This document shows, one piece after another, positions 24,956 through 33,229 of a DNA stretch of 44,550 nt. Position numbers and translations under genes: made by a program. Positions within the stretch are counted from its first letter, which is position 1. Every line of letters starts with the position of its first letter. This stretch comes from OM182 bacterium MED-G24 (GTDB taxonomy: Bacteria > Pseudomonadota > Gammaproteobacteria > Pseudomonadales > Azotimanducaceae): NCBI GenBank assembly GCA_002457275.1, contig NTKD01000009.1:1-44550 (forward strand), in the 5' to 3' direction. The notes beneath the pieces were generated by a model. It saw only the letters and a program-made list of their open reading frames with translations, searched no databases and was not told the origin of the DNA.

Positions 24956-25325
24956 TGTTGCCTTCCTTGGGTTTCTCCAAATGAAGTTGTGTGAGCAAGG
25001 CATCGAGCTGATCAAAGCTTGTGCCCCACAATGGTCTGAAATCCACGAGCCAGTTGACGGCAGCAAGCAGGGTGTCTGCTTTCAGGCGCGCGGGCCTACG
25101 TTGCTGATCGACATCCCGCTCCACGAGACCGTCTTTCTCCAGCACTTTGAGATTGCGGGAAATGGCAGGTTGGCTGATATCAAAGGGCTTAGCGAGCTCT
25201 GTGACGGAGGCTTCGCCCTGGATGAGATTGGACAGGATGGCGCGTCGGGTACCTTCGGCGAGCGCGTGAAATACCGAGTCCAGCTGAGTCGGGTCTTAGG
25301 ATCGTGTATAACCAGATTGTTCCAT
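24948..25325 (-). pseudogene. ArsR-family regulator with TAA at codon 10
   Basis: From ATG 25325 the frame meets TAA at 25296-25298 after nine codons, then continues uninterrupted: DPTQLDSVFHALAEGTRRAIL, the winged helix (SVTELAKPFDISQPAISRNLKVLEKDGLVERD), and a C-terminal helix to 24948. No ATG, GTG or TTG lies between the stop and the DNA-binding domain, so the regulator is probably lost unless an unusual CTG start works. It matches the ArsR type that represses its own operon with an AHSA1 gene. The operator-like palindrome overlaps the start codon. Confidence 0.8.
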
Positions 25326-25339
25326 AACTATATGGTTAT
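25324..25339. promoter_or_regulatory. ArsR-type operator palindrome
   Basis: ATAACTATATGGTTAT is a palindrome with 14 of 16 positions symmetric (arms ATAAC/GTTAT). It covers the start of the ArsR gene, where autorepressors of ArsR-AHSA1 operons bind. It is still intact although all downstream genes are broken. Confidence 0.5.
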
Positions 25340-25490
25340 TCAATGTGAAGGTACTGGCAATCCGGGGATGGAAGCCTTGGCCTGTTGGGTTTGGCGTCTG
25401 ATCCGAAAGCCGAGATAGAACAGGGAGGCGACCACTGCGAGCGCACCGAGGATTTCACCGACCGCACCGATTCGCGTCCCAGTCCAACAT
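25340..25490 (-). pseudogene. Remnant of a membrane-anchored protein N-terminus
   Basis: From ATG 25490 the frame reads MLDWDANR and closes; one base over, it reads IGAVGEILGALAVVASLFYL followed by an Arg-rich end (FRIRRQTQQAK) and TGA at 25340-25342. The combined sequence is the classic opening of unknown proteins with one membrane helix and a basic motif. An extra A around 25470 explains the shift. The rest of the gene is absent, replaced by the ArsR promoter. Confidence 0.55.
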
Positions 25491-25500
25491 CCGGATATAC

Positions 25501-26787
25501 CTAGCTGCGTGGTTTGGGCGAATAACCCCGCTCAGCACACTGACGATTGATCTCGTCGATGATCTCGCACACTCGGATGGATTCATTGGTGGTCCACTGG
25601 GGCATTTCCTCCAGTCCTGCCGCCATACAGCGGTGCATGGCCTGCGCCTGGTAGGTGAAACCGTGTTGGTTGCCACCGTGCCACGTCCAGCCCTTGTAGT
25701 TGATCATGCGTTCCCCGTTCCAGCGTGAGCCCACCGGCTGACCGCGGGTGATGGGTGCGGGCGTGGGTACCGGATATTCAAATCGCTGCACGTTGTTGAA
25801 GGCACCTGAACTGGGGTTGCGATCACCGTTCCAATGGGTTTCGATCCAGTCGCCTGTCCAGCCTTCGCTCGGGTCAAGGACCATGGAGGGTTGCCCCTCT
25901 TCTTTTCTGTCACCAGCTCTGGGCGGACGTCCGTTTCGGAGTGTCATGGCCGCTGGGTGGTGGGATGGGGTTTCAACCGTGATGCGACCTCTTGTACCCA
26001 CATATTGTGTTTCTTCCAGGAAGCGACCAGCTGGGAACGTGATCATCGCGATGCCTTCCTGTTCGCCGTATTGCAGTACCGCCCCGCTGGGCGATGCGCC
26101 GTGGGCGGAGTAAACATCGTTGGCATAGGGCTGCGGCATGGATTTTCGGCCAGCCGCGGCGATGACGGGCATCTCCTCGGCACCGAATCCGGTAATCGCG
26201 GGGTTGAGTGCATAAACACGGTCCGGATAGTCGGCAGTCACCAGTTTCACATCACCGATGTCGCCTCGTTCCATAGCCATCCGCGCGTGTTCCACCGCAG
26301 GGAAAAAGCGCAGCCACATGCCTTCCCAGCAGACGACGCCCGCTTTTGCCGCGGCTTCGTAGACTTCCTTCGCCTGATCGGCTGTATCCGTAAACGGTTT
26401 CTCGCAGACCACGTGCTTTCCAGCCTGAATGGCCATCATCAGATCACGGTGGTGGTCCCAGGTCTTTGACGCGATGTAGACAATGTCCACGTCGGGGTCG
26501 TTGCACAACGCCTCGTAGGAGTCGTAGGCGGTTTCGATTTCGTGGGCGTCAGCGAAGGCGCGTGCTCTGTCCTTATCACGCGCGGCAACAGCTGCAAACT
26601 CTGCACCGGGAACGTCCTGCAACGACTTGATCCAGTCTGACGAGATTGATGAGGCGGATATGATGCCCCAGCGCAGTTTGTGGTAGATCCCTTCTTCTTT
26701 GGTCAGCCCCAGTCGAATATCCAGTGGCGTATTCATGGGGAATCCGTTGTACATATACGGATCTGCGTTGACGTCGACTTCGCTCAT
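25501..26787 (-). CDS. Gfo/Idh/MocA family NAD(P)-dependent oxidoreductase
   Basis: A 428-residue dehydrogenase. The Rossmann part is LRWGIISASSISSDWIKSL, VAARDKDRARAFADAHEIETAYDS and ASKTWDHHRDLMMAIQAGKHVVCEKPFT, with the family EKP motif. The C-terminal part (about 165-400) is the alpha/beta domain, with a proline-rich insert (SHHPAAMTLRNGRPPRAGDR) not usual in the shortest members. I start at ATG 26787 because GAGGGAG lies just upstream; the frame opens at 26811. It resembles dihydrodiol or sugar dehydrogenases. Substrate unknown. Confidence 0.88.
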   Translation of the reverse strand: MSEVDVNADPYMYNGFPMNTPLDIRLGLTKEEGIYHKLRWGIISASSISSDWIKSLQDVPGAEFAAVAARDKDRARAFADAHEIETAYDSYEALCNDPDVDIVYIASKTWDHHRDLMMAIQAGKHVVCEKPFTDTADQAKEVYEAAAKAGVVCWEGMWLRFFPAVEHARMAMERGDIGDVKLVTADYPDRVYALNPAITGFGAEEMPVIAAAGRKSMPQPYANDVYSAHGASPSGAVLQYGEQEGIAMITFPAGRFLEETQYVGTRGRITVETPSHHPAAMTLRNGRPPRAGDRKEEGQPSMVLDPSEGWTGDWIETHWNGDRNPSSGAFNNVQRFEYPVPTPAPITRGQPVGSRWNGERMINYKGWTWHGGNQHGFTYQAQAMHRCMAAGLEEMPQWTTNESIRVCEIIDEINRQCAERGYSPKPRS

Positions 26788-26863
26788 CTGTTGCTCCCTC
26801 GTGTATGGCACGGGGAGGGTATCACAGGGGACGAACGGGGTTCAGGGAGGGGGTGGATGAGAG

Positions 26864-27673
26864 TCAGTCGTCGCCGAGCCGTTGAAATTGTGGTGGTCGT
26901 CTTTCAATAAAGGATTTAGCGCCTTCAATCGAATCAGGCGCACCCACAAAGTCGCCCTGTACGCCGTCTGCTTCTCGCAGTGCGTCGGTGTATTCCATCC
27001 CCAGGTGTCGATAGACCAGGTGTTTAGACGCCGCGATCGCTTTTGGCGCAGAGGTCACGGCCAGTTTCTCGATATAGGCGGTGGCTTCTGCCAACAGCTG
27101 ATCCGGCTCGCACAACCGATCAATGAGCCCAATCTCTTTCGCTTCTTCCGCGCCGATCTTGTCGCTCATCCAGAGCAGGTCCAGCGCTTTGCTGACACCC
27201 ACCATGCGTGGCAGCAGCCAGCTGGAACCATGTTCTGCAATGAGGCCGCGCTTCAGAAAAACGGTCGTGACGGAAGCCTCTGTACTGGCGAAGCGTAGAT
27301 CGCTCATCATCGCAAGAATCAGACCGCCGCCCGCGGCAACGCCGTTGACAGCGGCAATGATGGGTTTTGGGACTTCTAGAAAGTAGCTGAAGATACCGGG
27401 TAACTGATTGCTCTGCGACTCATTGGAGGCTGCCTTGGAATCTGATGTGCCGGTGACTTCTGCAAGCGTCGTCATGTCCAGGCCGGCGCTAAACGCTCGA
27501 CCATTGCCAGTGATGACAAGACCGACAACCTGTCGGTCTGCAACGGCGGCATTGATCGCCTTTCGAATCTCCGAGAGCGTGTGCCGTGTAAAAGAGTTCA
27601 GTTGATCCGGTCGGCTGAGTGTGATGGTCGCAACGGGTTCATTGACGCGATATTCAATATCTTGAAAATCCAT
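26864..27673 (-). CDS. Enoyl-CoA hydratase/isomerase family protein
   Basis: A 269-residue crotonase-fold enzyme. The oxyanion hole is built by GRAFSAGLDM and VNGVAAGGGLILAMMSDLRFAS. GLIAEHGSSWLLPR carries the Glu/His region near the active site; only one of the two hydratase glutamates is clear, so isomerase or related chemistry is possible. It is separated from the Gfo/Idh/MocA gene by 76 bases on the same strand. A 9-bp inverted repeat lies 13 bases upstream of its start. Confidence 0.92.
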   Translation of the reverse strand: MDFQDIEYRVNEPVATITLSRPDQLNSFTRHTLSEIRKAINAAVADRQVVGLVITGNGRAFSAGLDMTTLAEVTGTSDSKAASNESQSNQLPGIFSYFLEVPKPIIAAVNGVAAGGGLILAMMSDLRFASTEASVTTVFLKRGLIAEHGSSWLLPRMVGVSKALDLLWMSDKIGAEEAKEIGLIDRLCEPDQLLAEATAYIEKLAVTSAPKAIAASKHLVYRHLGMEYTDALREADGVQGDFVGAPDSIEGAKSFIERRPPQFQRLGDD

Positions 27674-27685
27674 ATCGGCAACCTT

Positions 27686-27718
27686 GGTACGCTAGGTTTG
27701 GAAAAGCGGTAGCGTACC
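27686..27718. promoter_or_regulatory. Inverted repeat upstream of the enoyl-CoA hydratase gene
   Basis: GGTACGCTA (27686-27694) and TAGCGTACC (27710-27718) are exact 9-bp arms with a 15-base spacer; half-site centres are 24 bp apart. A second repeat, ACCATA with TATGGT around a 7-base spacer, starts within the right arm. Position and symmetry suggest an operator for a regulator of acyl-CoA metabolism, encoded elsewhere. Confidence 0.45.
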
Positions 27719-27945
27719 ATATGGCAAGTATGGTCAGTGCAGGTCGCTGATCTGCAGATTCACACGTGATTAGGATCGGTCGAGATGCGAGGGACTTGAT
27801 GGTGAATGACACAACCACGATTTCTGTTCATGTGACGCTGGATCGACAGTACCGCGCGCTCGACCGCCCAACGAACGGGGTCCATCGACTATCGCCGCGT
27901 TGAATAGGTTTTTACCGGGTCCGTTTGCGAACCCGCCGGGTTGGG

Positions 27946-28678
27946 CTAGTCGAAATTGGGGACCAGATTGATCTTGCTCGTGTCCGGGGGTGGCGGGGCC
28001 TCTTCCTTCAGTTCGTCCGGATCGACCAGATCGGAACCGGACATCGCGAACGTCATGGCAGACGTATCCGGGTTTAACAGCTCTTTTTCTTCCTGCAGTG
28101 CTTCGAACACTGCACCTGGCTCGTCGAGGCCAAAGTCTGGTGCTTCGACACGTTTAACTTCGGGGGTCGTTTCAGCCAGCGGCGTATCATCAACTTCCGC
28201 GACTTCGTAAGAAGTAAGATCGAGGAATACCACCGTTTCTTCAGTGGGTTCAATCAGGAATGCATCGTCGTCACGCGCCAACTGGATACTTGAAAGATCC
28301 AGTTCGGGACTTTCGGTCTCGGGCTCTGGGTCGAATATGTCACCCTCGTTTGGTCGCAGTGAAAAACCCTCGGCATTTTCGCTATTGTACGCGCTGTCGG
28401 CGCTGCCGGTGCGCCCCGTGGGTTGTGCGGTGGTCGTGGGCTGTGGGGGTGCTGACTCGGTGACCGGGGCCTTGACGACTTTCACTTTGAAGTCGGCACC
28501 GATCCACTTCAGCGCGGAGCCGTACTTGGCAGCTTCCTTTTTGTCGGCAGTTCTCTTCAGAACGACGGGTTTGCCGGCGAAAAGCTTGGCCATGTGCGCT
28601 TTGACGGAAATGGGCTGGAAACCTTCGACAATTTCGCCGCTGAACACAATTGCGTAGGTAGGTTGGATCGTCTGCTAT
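27946..28678 (-). CDS. Acidic, low-complexity protein with damaged N-terminus
   Basis: The open frame from GTG 28647 encodes 233 residues. Its first 60 (FSGEIVEGFQPISVKAHMAKLF, then KPVVLKRTADKKEAAKYGSALK) match a small bacterial module that pairs such segments and is often fused to membrane domains. The rest is acidic and Pro-rich, ending PPPPDTSKINLVPNFD, and is probably disordered. Just upstream, ATA at 28678 followed by ADDPTY in another frame looks like the former start: ATG has become ATA, and a CCTACCTA duplication of 4 bases shifts the frame. Part of the module between KLF and AGKPVV also seems missing. A shortened product from GTG is possible. Confidence 0.55.
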
Positions 28679-28758
28679 CTCACAAGATACCTGTCCCAAT
28701 ATAGGCGATAGACCGAGGAAATAGAGTGGATCAAGGCCCAAACGGGCTAAAAGAACCG

Positions 28759-29742
28759 CTAATCCTGCCATTCGGCTTTAACGTACTTGTTGAAGTCGAG
28801 GTCGTAGGTCTGATGTGGATGTTTGCGTACCGCACGATCCAGGGCTTCTGCATCTTTTCCTACCAGTATGCGCCAGTGATTATTCCGGACACCGTTCAGG
28901 ATAATGTCTGCGGCGGCATCCGGTGTGATGCCGATTTCACGGTAGGCATCTTCTCTTTCCACCATGTAGGCTCGCACCTCATCGTTGGTCATATCGATGA
29001 GTGCTGGATTGATATTGAGTGCCTGCAAATGTTCCGTGCTGCGTTTTTGCCACTGGCTTCTCATCTCATTGACGACGACGTCGCTCCAGGTGGCTGGATC
29101 ACCGCCGCCGACCAATCGCGACGTGTTACGTGCGATGTCAGTACCCACCCCACCTGGCATGACGACAGTTGCCTTCAGATGGGGTGCGTTAAAACGAAAG
29201 TCATTTATCAGGGCTTCCGTAAATCCCTTCACGGCAAACTTGGCGGCACTGTAGGCCGTATGCGGAATGTTGCCTCCCAGTGACGCGCGAAAACCGTTCA
29301 CGCTGCTAGTATTGATTATGTGACCTTCGTCGCTGGCGAGCAGCATAGGCAGGAAATTTCGGGTACAGAGGTAGACGCCGTTCCAGTTGATGTTGAAAGT
29401 GCGCTCCCATTCGCTGCGTTCGGCATTCACCAGGCTTCCGCCACCACCAATACCAGCGTTGTTGAAGAGCAGATTGATATGGTCCGTCTTCTGATCGCGT
29501 GCTACTTCGCTCGCAAAACGTGACACCTCATCTTCACTGGCCACATCACATTGATGGGTGCTGAGACGAATGCCCTGAGGCGCCTCATTCCTCGCGATTC
29601 GAGCGGTTTCCTGAAGATTTTCTTCGACGACATCGCAGGTGGCGACATGACAACCTTCAGCTAGTAGCTGTCGCACAAGTGCACGTCCCATTCCTGTACC
29701 ACCGCCAGTCACAACGGCGATCCTGCCTGCGAACTCTGTCAT
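28759..29742 (-). CDS. Short-chain dehydrogenase/reductase (SDR)
   Basis: A 327-residue classical SDR with TGGGTGMG (residues about 12-19), NNAGIGGGG, INTSSVNGF and the catalytic YSAAK in TAYSAAKFAVKGF. Its C-terminal part is longer than the usual 250. Asp in TCDVVEEN after the second strand suggests NAD. The open frame begins at 29859, but ATG 29742 has AAGGAG upstream and the family start MTEFAGRIAVVTGG. The gene is divergent from the AraC and GST relics. Confidence 0.93.
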   Translation of the reverse strand: MTEFAGRIAVVTGGGTGMGRALVRQLLAEGCHVATCDVVEENLQETARIARNEAPQGIRLSTHQCDVASEDEVSRFASEVARDQKTDHINLLFNNAGIGGGGSLVNAERSEWERTFNINWNGVYLCTRNFLPMLLASDEGHIINTSSVNGFRASLGGNIPHTAYSAAKFAVKGFTEALINDFRFNAPHLKATVVMPGGVGTDIARNTSRLVGGGDPATWSDVVVNEMRSQWQKRSTEHLQALNINPALIDMTNDEVRAYMVEREDAYREIGITPDAAADIILNGVRNNHWRILVGKDAEALDRAVRKHPHQTYDLDFNKYVKAEWQD

Positions 29743-29777
29743 CGATCTGCTCCTTTTTGATCTGGTCGAGTCTAACA

Positions 29778-29790
29778 TTGGTGCCACCAA
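29778..29790. promoter_or_regulatory. 13-bp palindrome upstream of the SDR gene
   Basis: TTGGTGCCACCAA is a perfect palindrome around a central C, 36 bases upstream of the SDR ATG. It could be an operator; an AraC-type relic lies next to it, but AraC sites are usually direct repeats. Confidence 0.3.
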
Positions 29791-29847
29791 CGCAGGACAG
29801 CAAGCTGGATCAAACGCAGTGCCTCGGTTCGAGGCAGACTGATTTTC

Positions 29848-30009
29848 GTGAACAGTCATCAGATCAACAAACTGCGTCGGGCACTCTCTGCAAAAGAGGT
29901 GTCAGCGTCATCGAATACCACGTTGGCGGAAGTCGCCGCCGCGGCGAATCTCTCATCGTTCCATTTTGCACGATTGTTCCGGGATGCGACGGGATTGACG
30001 GTGAACTGA
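29848..30009 (+). pseudogene. AraC-family HTH relic
   Basis: From GTG 29848 the frame encodes HQINKLRRALSAKEV and TLAEVAAAANLSSFHFARLF followed by RDATGLTV, the first helix-turn-helix and core of an AraC/XylS DNA-binding domain. It stops at TGA 30007-30009, where family members continue PHQYVLRRR. The second helix-turn-helix and the N-terminal domain are gone. The end coincides with the start of GST similarity in another frame, so a deletion joined the two genes. Confidence 0.75.
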
Positions 30010-30530
30010 TTCCGGAATCCGAAGTCATCGGGGAATATCTGGACGAACAATATCCGGACGAGGCGCTCCTGGCGGCGTCACCCCCTGAGCATGCTAACGT
30101 TCGTGTACTGTCGCGAATCGGCGACATCTGCCTGATGCACAATGTCTTTTTGAGTCTGGTCCAGATGATGCCCGACTCCCGGAATCAAGGCGTCGTTTAT
30201 CTGTTGGTCGGCCAGGTTCGCCGGGGTATCGGCGCCTTGAACAAACACCTTGGTGACGGGGCTTTTGAGGCCGGCGATACCTCGACGCGTGCTGATTGTT
30301 CACTCGTACCTGCGCTGTGGATGTGTTCAGGTAGTTTGCCTAGGCTGGGAGCGCCGAATCCTCTTGAGGGGCATGATCGAGTGACTGCCTATTGGGCGTC
30401 GATCCAGTAAAACGAACATGCTGCACGCAGCATCGGTGAAATGAATCGCGAGCTCTAGGTGCGCATGGACGTTACGGAGCGTAGGATGGCCGAAGAAGCC
30501 ACCGCAAAAGCGAAAGCACAAAAGGAATAG
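29997..30530 (+). pseudogene. Glutathione S-transferase pseudogene (5' deleted, two stops)
   Basis: Similarity begins with DGELIPESEVIGEYLDEQYPD, the end of the thioredoxin-like GST domain, and continues through the helical domain (MHNVFLSLVQMMPDSRNQ, TRADCSLVPALWMC, HDRVTAYWASIQ). The frame has TAA at 30408-30410 and TAG at 30456-30458, with NEHAARSIGEMNREL between and a Lys/Ala-rich tail to 30530. The N-terminal half with the glutathione-binding Ser/Cys is deleted. The open frame that runs from 29679 into this gene does not code for protein before about 29997. Confidence 0.85.
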
Positions 30531-30551
30531 GGATAGAGGAGAGCGTCCCAC

Positions 30552-31385
30552 ATGCACCTCAGCGCAGAAGAAATAAGTCGTGCACGTGAGCGACTGTTGG
30601 TCGATGGCTTTTGTGTCGTTGACGGTGGCTTAACGCCTGGCCGTATTGAAGCATGGCAGGAGTGGTCTGATCAGTGGCTTGGTTCGATGAAGCATCCTGA
30701 ACGGTGGAAGTACCAGGGGTCAGATATCCATCTGATGGGTGAGCGCAATGTCTCCCCGCGATCGCCCAATTTGCCGCAGGACAGTATTGTTGATGAACTG
30801 ATCGAATATCCCAAGGCGATCATGGATGCGCTGCAGATGGATGATTTCAAAAGCGGGGGTACATACCAGATCATTTCGAAACCGGGTCAGGCGCCAGCGC
30901 TGTACTGGCATCAGGACTGGGGGCGCTGGGATGATCCGGTCAGCCTTTCGCCCTGGCCACAGCAGGTGTTCCTGAACTGGTATCTCACAGACACAATACG
31001 AGAGAACGGTTGTCTGCGTGTGATTCCGGGTTCGCACCTGAAACGGATCGATCTGCACGACAAGCTGGTGGCCCCACACGAGGGTGGTGGCTATGCGGTA
31101 GAAGAGACCAACGAATGGATGTTCATGGATCATCCGGATGCCATTGATGTTCCGGCGAAAACGGGGCAACTGGTCATTGGTGACGCTCGTGTGCTGCATG
31201 GCACCTGGCCCAACAAGACAGATGAGCGGCGAACGGTATTACTGGGCTGGTTCTATCGGAGAGCGAACGAGGCGCCAACGAGTTGGGGTCGCGCTATCCC
31301 GAAAGAAATACAGGAACGGGATCCCGAATTCCCCATGGCGTTCAACCGGGTGCCGGGTGAGTACCTGCGCTACGAAAAACAGTAA
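30552..31385 (+). CDS. Phytanoyl-CoA dioxygenase (PhyH) family protein
   Basis: A 277-residue PhyH oxygenase. The iron triad is H120-x-D122 (YWHQDWGRW) and H216 (RVLHGTWPN), with R226 for 2-oxoglutarate. NGCLRVIPGSHL is the typical strand between the motifs. GAGGAG about ten bases upstream supports ATG 30552. It is complete and intact although it follows the GST pseudogene, and lies 15 bases before the AKR gene, likely one operon. Confidence 0.92.
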   Translation: MHLSAEEISRARERLLVDGFCVVDGGLTPGRIEAWQEWSDQWLGSMKHPERWKYQGSDIHLMGERNVSPRSPNLPQDSIVDELIEYPKAIMDALQMDDFKSGGTYQIISKPGQAPALYWHQDWGRWDDPVSLSPWPQQVFLNWYLTDTIRENGCLRVIPGSHLKRIDLHDKLVAPHEGGGYAVEETNEWMFMDHPDAIDVPAKTGQLVIGDARVLHGTWPNKTDERRTVLLGWFYRRANEAPTSWGRAIPKEIQERDPEFPMAFNRVPGEYLRYEKQ

Positions 31386-31400
31386 ACGCGGAGCATGCTG

Positions 31401-32264
31401 ATGGCAGACTTTCTGGATCGACGACAGATTGGGGCGACAGGCCTGGATACGTCCAGGATCGGGCTTGGCTCCACCTTCAACGCACCGGCTAGCGCAATTG
31501 AAGCCGCGTTTGACCAGGGTATCAACTACTTGTACTGGGGGTCGGTCCGCCAGCCCGGCTTTGCTACCGCGATGCGTAATCTTGCGAAGCAGCATCGAGA
31601 TGAACTGGTGCTGGTCATCCAGTCCTACTCGGATGACCCGACAACGATTGAGGCGGAGGTCGCGGCATGTCTGAAAGAGTCAGGCCAGGATCATTTCGAT
31701 TTTCTGCTGCTCGGTAACCATATGAAGATGCCGGTCCCCGGTTACCAGGAAGCGTTCGAGCAGATGCGTGACAAGGGCATAGTGCGTTATCTTTCGATCA
31801 GCAGTCACAACCGCCCATTGGTGCCACAGTTCTTCGAAGCAGAAGCACCCTATGATCTGGTGATGTTCCGTTACAACCCGGTTCATCGGGGGGCGGAGCA
31901 GGATATCTTTCCACTTTTACCTCAGTCTGCAGTGGGTCGCCCGTTGGTAGCCACCTATACGTCAACGCGTTGGGGGCATTTGCTCGATCCGGCGAAGATG
32001 CCTCCGGGAGAGTCTCCGGTTAGTGCACGAGACTGTTACCGTTATGCATTATCACGCCCGGAAGTGGACATGGTGATTGCGGGTCCCGGGAACGCGGAGC
32101 AATTGGACGAAGCCATTTCGGCGCTGCACGCAGGGCCGCTAGAGGAGGAAGAGCGGACCCGCATCGAACGTATTGGTCGTCATTTGTATGAACAGTATGC
32201 GCCGCAGTATCCGGATGCCGGTGATGCGCAAGACGTCAAAGAAGGTCGCGCAAAGGGCCGGTAG
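31401..32264 (+). CDS. Aldo/keto reductase family protein, non-canonical active site
   Basis: A 287-residue (alpha/beta)8 barrel protein opening with RQIGATGLDTSRIGLGST as in aldo/keto reductases. The tetrad region normally reads INxxDTAxxYG; here it is INYLYWGS, so the catalytic Asp is absent. The Lys/His segment is LLGNHMKM. VDMVIAGPGNAEQLDEA matches the cofactor loop. Related proteins with FYWGS-type motifs exist, so this is a subfamily trait rather than decay; the reaction is uncertain. ATG 31401 has GGAG at a better distance than ATG 31395. Confidence 0.82.
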   Translation: MADFLDRRQIGATGLDTSRIGLGSTFNAPASAIEAAFDQGINYLYWGSVRQPGFATAMRNLAKQHRDELVLVIQSYSDDPTTIEAEVAACLKESGQDHFDFLLLGNHMKMPVPGYQEAFEQMRDKGIVRYLSISSHNRPLVPQFFEAEAPYDLVMFRYNPVHRGAEQDIFPLLPQSAVGRPLVATYTSTRWGHLLDPAKMPPGESPVSARDCYRYALSRPEVDMVIAGPGNAEQLDEAISALHAGPLEEEERTRIERIGRHLYEQYAPQYPDAGDAQDVKEGRAKGR

Positions 32265-32293
32265 TCTGCCATCCGTATCCGTGGTCCTCGGTT

Positions 32294-33085
32294 CTAACCA
32301 CGAGAGGCCACTTCGAACCAGTTTCCGTCCGGGTCTTCGACCATGGCGATCTGGACGCCCGGGGCAATATCAACCGGTCCAAATGGAACGTTTCGCCCTG
32401 CGTCGCGCGCTCGAGACAGTACTGCGTCCATGTCATCGACGACCGCGGTCAGATACCGGATTCCTGCGTAAGCCTGGATAGGGCCGGTATGTGCTTCCAG
32501 ATCGTCAATCTGCCAGAGCTTGAGGGTGGTCGCGCCGGCGGCAAACTCGTGCTTGTCGGTACCGAGCGACGGCACGGGTTCGGTCTTGCCTTCGGTAAAG
32601 CCCAGCACTTCCGTGAGAAATGAACGACTGGCTTCCATGTTTCCTACCGTCAGTCCGATCGCCTGAATGACGGGGTCTGGTCCGTAACCTTTGGCGCCTG
32701 CCAGCTCAATCAACGTATCGTTCGGGTCCTTGGTAAATGCCAGGGTGTACTGACCATGGTCCTCAATGGACAAGGCTGGGAACCCGGCGGCCTCCAGGGA
32801 CTGTGATATGGGTTGAAGATCGGGAGCGACAATGGTCAAGAGCTTCATGCCCCGGCTTCGTGTGACGTCGCCAGGGGCTGGATCCGGTAGGGCCGATGTC
32901 TGATTGAATTTCAGGACGCCTCGACCTGCCTGGAAACGGGTCAGTTTTGTCCCCGGTAGTTCAATACCTTCGATGGAGGGCATACCAAGACCATCGCGAT
33001 AGAACCTGACCATGGCATCAAAATCATTGGCGACAAGGCCAATATCGAGAGCTTCAGAGATCATCGTGCCCTGTTTGTCTGCCAT
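32294..33085 (-). CDS. Glyoxalase/VOC superfamily protein with two VOC modules
   Basis: A 263-residue protein with two betaalphabetabetabeta modules: DIGLVANDFDAMVRFYRDGLGM (about 14-35) to LAFTKDPNDTLIELAG, and IGLTVGNMEASRSFLTEVLGF to IAMVEDPDGNWFEVAS. Glu residues at the module ends could bind a metal. Members act as extradiol dioxygenases, glyoxalases or epimerases. GAGGGG lies 9 bases upstream of ATG 33085. It converges on the AKR gene; a 6-bp hairpin without T-run (32280-32302) spans the gap. Confidence 0.88.
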   Translation of the reverse strand: MADKQGTMISEALDIGLVANDFDAMVRFYRDGLGMPSIEGIELPGTKLTRFQAGRGVLKFNQTSALPDPAPGDVTRSRGMKLLTIVAPDLQPISQSLEAAGFPALSIEDHGQYTLAFTKDPNDTLIELAGAKGYGPDPVIQAIGLTVGNMEASRSFLTEVLGFTEGKTEPVPSLGTDKHEFAAGATTLKLWQIDDLEAHTGPIQAYAGIRYLTAVVDDMDAVLSRARDAGRNVPFGPVDIAPGVQIAMVEDPDGNWFEVASRG

Positions 33086-33229
33086 GCCTGAATTCCCCTC
33101 GAGTGATTTGTTTTGTGGATATCGACCTGCGGTGTGAGCATCGACACCGCCAAGCGAGTGTACATTATTTGCACGAGAGTATCCGGCGCTGTAGTGATGT
33201 TAAACAAGCTTGCGTATGCGTATGCAAAT

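Noticed and set aside
27799-27903. A 34-residue plus-strand frame (ATG with GAGGG upstream) in the gap after the enoyl-CoA hydratase gene
   Set aside because: No family pattern or conservation evidence; a 272-base gap can hold such a frame by chance.
29679-30410. A single 243-residue open frame on the plus strand
   Set aside because: Its first 105 residues have no family pattern and overlap the SDR start region and an AraC relic in another frame; only the part after about 29997 is GST.
32280-32302. Hairpin CGTGGT/ACCACG between the AKR and VOC genes as a terminator
   Set aside because: The stem has 6 bp, the loop is long, and no T-run follows on either strand.
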